A stretch of DNA of 44,639 nucleotides from NCBI GenBank assembly GCA_903931945.1, contig CAIZEI010000077.1, forward strand, positions 1 through 44,639. Direction: 5' to 3'. The stretch is from an uncultured Hyphomicrobiales bacterium. GTDB lineage: Bacteria; Pseudomonadota; Alphaproteobacteria; Rhizobiales; Beijerinckiaceae. The notes beneath the pieces are model-generated. The model was not told the origin of the DNA. It searched no databases and was given only the letters and a program-made list of their open reading frames with translations. This document shows positions 42,041 through 44,639 of the stretch, piece after piece (position 1 is the stretch's first letter; each line of letters opens with the position of its first letter). The translations under genes were made by a program, and so were the position numbers.

Positions 42041-43147
42041 CTATCTCCAAGCTGCAACCCCGAGCAACGGCGCGGGTTCGCGCTTTAGCAGGCCACGCAG
42101 GTAATGGTAGCGCCGTTCGAACGCGAGAAAGGCTGCGTAGCCGCCAACATAGGACATGACCATCAAAGCTGCCCAGATCGCGAAAATTGCGCTTGGGTTT
42201 GGCTCAAAATGGCTCCAGCCGCCAATGAGCGATGTGAAGAAATGGATCACAGGGTAGTGAATGAGGTAGAGGCTGAAAGAAAAGGCGGAGAGATTGCCGG
42301 CGCATTTTGCCACAAGCGAGCTTTCTATGCCTTCGCGTCCGTGAAAACTTGCTATCAGAAGGGCCGTGCTGAAGGCAATGCCGAGATAAAGGCCGTAGCC
42401 CACAGTACGGATGTCGGAAAAGCCCAATTTTGTGGCCGCTAGAAAGATGGCGAGCAGACTGGCTGGGATCAATGGGTTCAACCGTGGCGGTTTCCAGGCG
42501 CTTAGCCCTACGAGCCAAAACACACAATATTTGAGCAACGCTGTCGGCAACACGGCGAGAGCGGATACGAAGAACAGCACAGCGGCAATTCTAGACGATT
42601 TCGAGCGGCCGCAGAAAGCAAGCAGCGCGATTGGAAACAAAATGTAGCACCAAAGTTCATAGGAGAGACTCCAGAGCGCGGCATTGCTGCCAAAAACCGG
42701 CACAAGCAAGCCCTGCAGGCCGGACAAGTTTCCAAAGAAGGCGGCGAGTGAAATGCTTTTCCAGGCCGCACCTGAGTCGAAGCCCGCAGTTGGACCAATC
42801 CAACCTGAGATACAATCCAGCATGCCGCCTATCAGCAGGGCTGGCGCTAATACAGTGTAAATGCGGGTAACTCGATCGATGCAATATGATGAAATCGATC
42901 TGTCTCGCCAACAAAACGATTCAATCGATTTGGCGCCGACAAGAAAGCCGCTCAAAGCGAAAAACACCACAACTGCCTGATGGCCAAATTCGGTAAAGAA
43001 TGCAAACCGCCGGATCGACGAGTGCGGGTCTCCTTCAGCCGTCAAGGCATAGATGAGGCAGTGGTTGGCGACAACTGCAAAAGCGCTGCCCGCTCTGAGC
43101 GCATCCAGCACGACACGCTGGTTTGCTGCAATTCGAAAGTTCGCCAC
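42041..43147 (-). CDS. Acyltransferase 3 family protein (OafA/YrhL-like)
   Basis: 368 residues, about ten membrane helices. The N-terminus carries the family motif (LDALRAGSAFAVVANHCLIY, with the conserved Arg and His), and later FFALSGFLVGAKSIESF, a YRVTRI-like element (SYCIDRVTRIYTVLAPALL) and LWSLSYELWCYILFP. Such enzymes transfer acetyl or other acyl groups to surface polysaccharides, lipids or small molecules at the inner membrane. No SGNH domain or polysaccharide genes are adjacent, so the acceptor is unknown. G+C and codon use look slightly lower than in the core genes, consistent with surface-modification genes that are often transferred. Confidence 0.9.
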   Translation of the reverse strand: MANFRIAANQRVVLDALRAGSAFAVVANHCLIYALTAEGDPHSSIRRFAFFTEFGHQAVVVFFALSGFLVGAKSIESFCWRDRSISSYCIDRVTRIYTVLAPALLIGGMLDCISGWIGPTAGFDSGAAWKSISLAAFFGNLSGLQGLLVPVFGSNAALWSLSYELWCYILFPIALLAFCGRSKSSRIAAVLFFVSALAVLPTALLKYCVFWLVGLSAWKPPRLNPLIPASLLAIFLAATKLGFSDIRTVGYGLYLGIAFSTALLIASFHGREGIESSLVAKCAGNLSAFSFSLYLIHYPVIHFFTSLIGGWSHFEPNPSAIFAIWAALMVMSYVGGYAAFLAFERRYHYLRGLLKREPAPLLGVAAWR

Positions 43148-43704
43148 ATAGCCTCCAATTTAGCCGGCGCTATTAGCAAATTCAGCGCCACACGAATCAG
43201 CAGATCGGCGCGCCTGCAAACGCTACTCGATAGCTTGAAGCCGTCAAGGGTTACTGTGGAGCTTGCTTGGGGCTGACCATTGCAATGTAAGTTCGATCAA
43301 ACATTGATGAGAGCGCGCATTCCTTTCGAGAGAGTCCAGAGGAAGAAAATTGCGACTCCCTGCGTGCGGCATGCACCAAATCAGGCACAGACACAGCAAA
43401 CGCGCGACGTTGTGCATACCTTTTTCAATATCAAGCGGAGGTCAGCTTGTGTCTCCCATTCGCGCATAGCGGAATAGCGCGCCCGCCGCGCGACGAGTCC
43501 TTGACGTCCGCTGCCGGGGGCATCGCGTCGATTTCCGGGGGCGAGATTTCAACACACAACCAGGCCGAAGGCCCAATTCTCAAGCGCAGCAAATAATCCC
43601 TATCAAACAGGCCTCAATTGCGATTTTCATCAATCTTCACGCCCAATAATCCAACATGTTTCCATTCAGGGCGTCTCGGGCGACACGTCTTCTTCGTTGG
43701 CGAC
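43148..43704. other. Gene-less stretch upstream of the acyltransferase
   Basis: About 557 bp between the acyltransferase start and the NfeD gene's stop. Short open frames exist but none has a plausible start and composition. No RNA gene or repeat recognised. Confidence 0.4.
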
Positions 43705-44142
43705 CTACGCCGCCTCAACCCGCAGCGTGACGCTGGCCTCAATGCTGGCGACGCGCACTCTTGCGCCTTTGGGCAAGTCCGGCCCGACCACGCGCCAGAG
43801 CGAATCCTTGACACGGGCGCGGCCCGCGCCGTTTTCGATGGGTTCTTCCAGCACCAGCACCTCGCCAATCAATTGATCTGCGCGCCGGTTGAGATTGGGG
43901 CGGTCGCTGGCGATGTCGCGCGACCCGTAAAAGAATCGCCCGATCGCTACGCAAACGATCGCGCAGAGGGCGAAGACCAGCAGCGCAACAGGGCCCGAGA
44001 ACGACACTGCGAAGCTGATCAAGCCTGTAACAATGGCGGCAAGGCCGATCCACAGCAAAAACATGCCGGGCGCGAGCGCTTCGGCGGCGCAGGTCAGAAC
44101 GCCGGCGGCCAGCCATATCCAGGGCGCAACGTCATGTGTCAA
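43705..44142 (-). CDS. NfeD-family membrane protein (YbbK-like)
   Basis: 145 residues: two or three membrane helices in the first half (LAAGVLTCAAEALAPGMFLLW, IVTGLISFAVSF, LVFALCAIVCVAIGRFFYG), then a soluble OB-fold-like C-terminal domain with LIGEVLVLEEPIENGAGRARV and LWRVVGPDLPKGARVRV, the hallmark of the short NfeD type. NfeD proteins pair with SPFH (stomatin/QmcA) proteins in membrane microdomains and quality control. The SPFH gene lies 17 bp upstream on the same strand. Confidence 0.92.
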   Translation of the reverse strand: MTHDVAPWIWLAAGVLTCAAEALAPGMFLLWIGLAAIVTGLISFAVSFSGPVALLVFALCAIVCVAIGRFFYGSRDIASDRPNLNRRADQLIGEVLVLEEPIENGAGRARVKDSLWRVVGPDLPKGARVRVASIEASVTLRVEAA

Positions 44143-44159
44143 AGCGCATTCCTCCGGGT

Positions 44160-44639
44160 TCAGGCTAAAGGCGGCGCGCCTGTTGTGGGGACAGACCCGG
44201 CGGGCCGGACATTACGCTGCTGATCGGCAAGACGCGACTCGTTTGTCGCCGAGCGCGCGAGTTCGGCGATGCCGCCAAGCGTGCCGGCAATTCCGGCCAT
44301 ATCCATCGGCATGATAAACGTCTTCTGATTGGGCGAATGCGCCAGCGCATCGATGGCGCGAACATATTTTTCGGCGACGAAATAATTCAGCGCGGCGATG
44401 TCGCCCTTGGCGATCGCGTCGGACACCATTTGTGTCGCAGTCGCTTCGGCCTGCGCCGAACGCTCGCGCGCCTCGGCGTCGCGAAAGGCGGCTTCCTTGC
44501 GTCCCTCCGCGTCGAGCACAACGGCTTGTTTGCGACCTTCAGCGCGCAGAATTTCAGCCTGCCGCTGGCCTTCGGCTTCAAGAACCGCCGCCCGTTTCTC
44601 GCGTTCGGCTTTCATTTGCCGCGCCATGGAATCGATCAG
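44160..44639 (-). CDS. SPFH/Band 7 protein, stomatin/QmcA-like (N-terminal part outside window)
   Basis: C-terminal 159 residues of a protein entering from the right edge. Visible: SMARQMKAEREKRAAVLEAE and an Ala/Glu-rich coiled coil with repeated EAEGxR/K units (QRQAEILRAEGRKQ, VVLDAEGRKEAAF). The flotillin/stomatin C-terminal segment follows: AKGDIAALNYFVAEKYVRAI and TFIMPMDMAGIAGTLGGIAE. The membrane anchor and SPFH core are beyond the window. It forms an operon with the NfeD gene just downstream, the standard partner arrangement. Confidence 0.93.
   Translation of the reverse strand: MIDSMARQMKAEREKRAAVLEAEGQRQAEILRAEGRKQAVVLDAEGRKEAAFRDAEARERSAQAEATATQMVSDAIAKGDIAALNYFVAEKYVRAIDALAHSPNQKTFIMPMDMAGIAGTLGGIAELARSATNESRLADQQRNVRPAGSVPTTGAPPLA

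Overview
The window reads as a chromosomal segment of an alphaproteobacterium, most likely Hyphomicrobiales. The reasons are the high G+C (near 60% or above over most coding regions by eye), a PopZ-type pole organiser, a DUF1737 protein, a PetR/PetP-like regulator pair, a trpG-trpD-trpC-moaC run, and intergenic palindromic elements of the kind common in that order. Genus is not resolved. A Beijerinckiaceae-like methylotroph relative is only a guess from the PQQ dehydrogenase and the decarboxylase genes. I found no rRNA, tRNA, CRISPR array, integrase, transposase or prophage.

Layout. 1-2154 (minus): EnvZ-like sensor kinase (cut by the window edge), OmpR-type regulator and MarR-type regulator, overlapping end to end. 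A perfect palindrome lies between this operon and a divergent ilvE (2300-3172). 3308-9002: a small exported protein, a Tat-exported multicopper-oxidase-fold protein that has lost its copper ligands, a Tat-exported ACMSD-type amidohydrolase, an MFS transporter and a periplasmic binding protein. 9210-9365 encodes a tiny secreted His/Met-rich peptide. valS follows on the minus strand with a compositionally odd internal patch, then pcm, two tandem tolC paralogues and popZ.

17664-30554 looks like a catabolic region. On the plus strand, a flavin monooxygenase-like protein, a Tat-exported binding protein, a PQQ dehydrogenase with a lanthanide-type Asp-x-Asp motif, a GST and a gamma-resorcylate decarboxylase form a probable operon, facing a divergent FMN alpha-hydroxy-acid oxidase. 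On the minus strand are a UbiD decarboxylase, a TTT-family binding protein and a second amidohydrolase. Between the two arms sits a stress module: ECF sigma factor, RskA-like anti-sigma and a secreted fasciclin protein. The inferred theme is uptake, periplasmic oxidation and (de)carboxylation of aromatic or related acids; the true substrates are unknown.

30759-36161 is core metabolism: trpG-trpD-trpC-moaC as a tightly coupled operon, with comEC/rec2 divergent. Next comes an accessory patch of markedly lower G+C: an orphan MNT nucleotidyltransferase (36250-36546), then a two-gene operon of a Panacea (SocA/DUF4065) antitoxin-type protein and a 235-residue partner I cannot assign to a family (36605-37827). 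This pair is the best candidate here for a new toxin-antitoxin or defence pair. era and a DUF1737 gene follow, then crcB - RluA-family pseudouridine synthase - carboxymuconolactone-decarboxylase-like gene (minus), a ~480-bp gene-poor stretch holding a nested palindrome, an acyltransferase, and an NfeD / SPFH pair running off the right edge.
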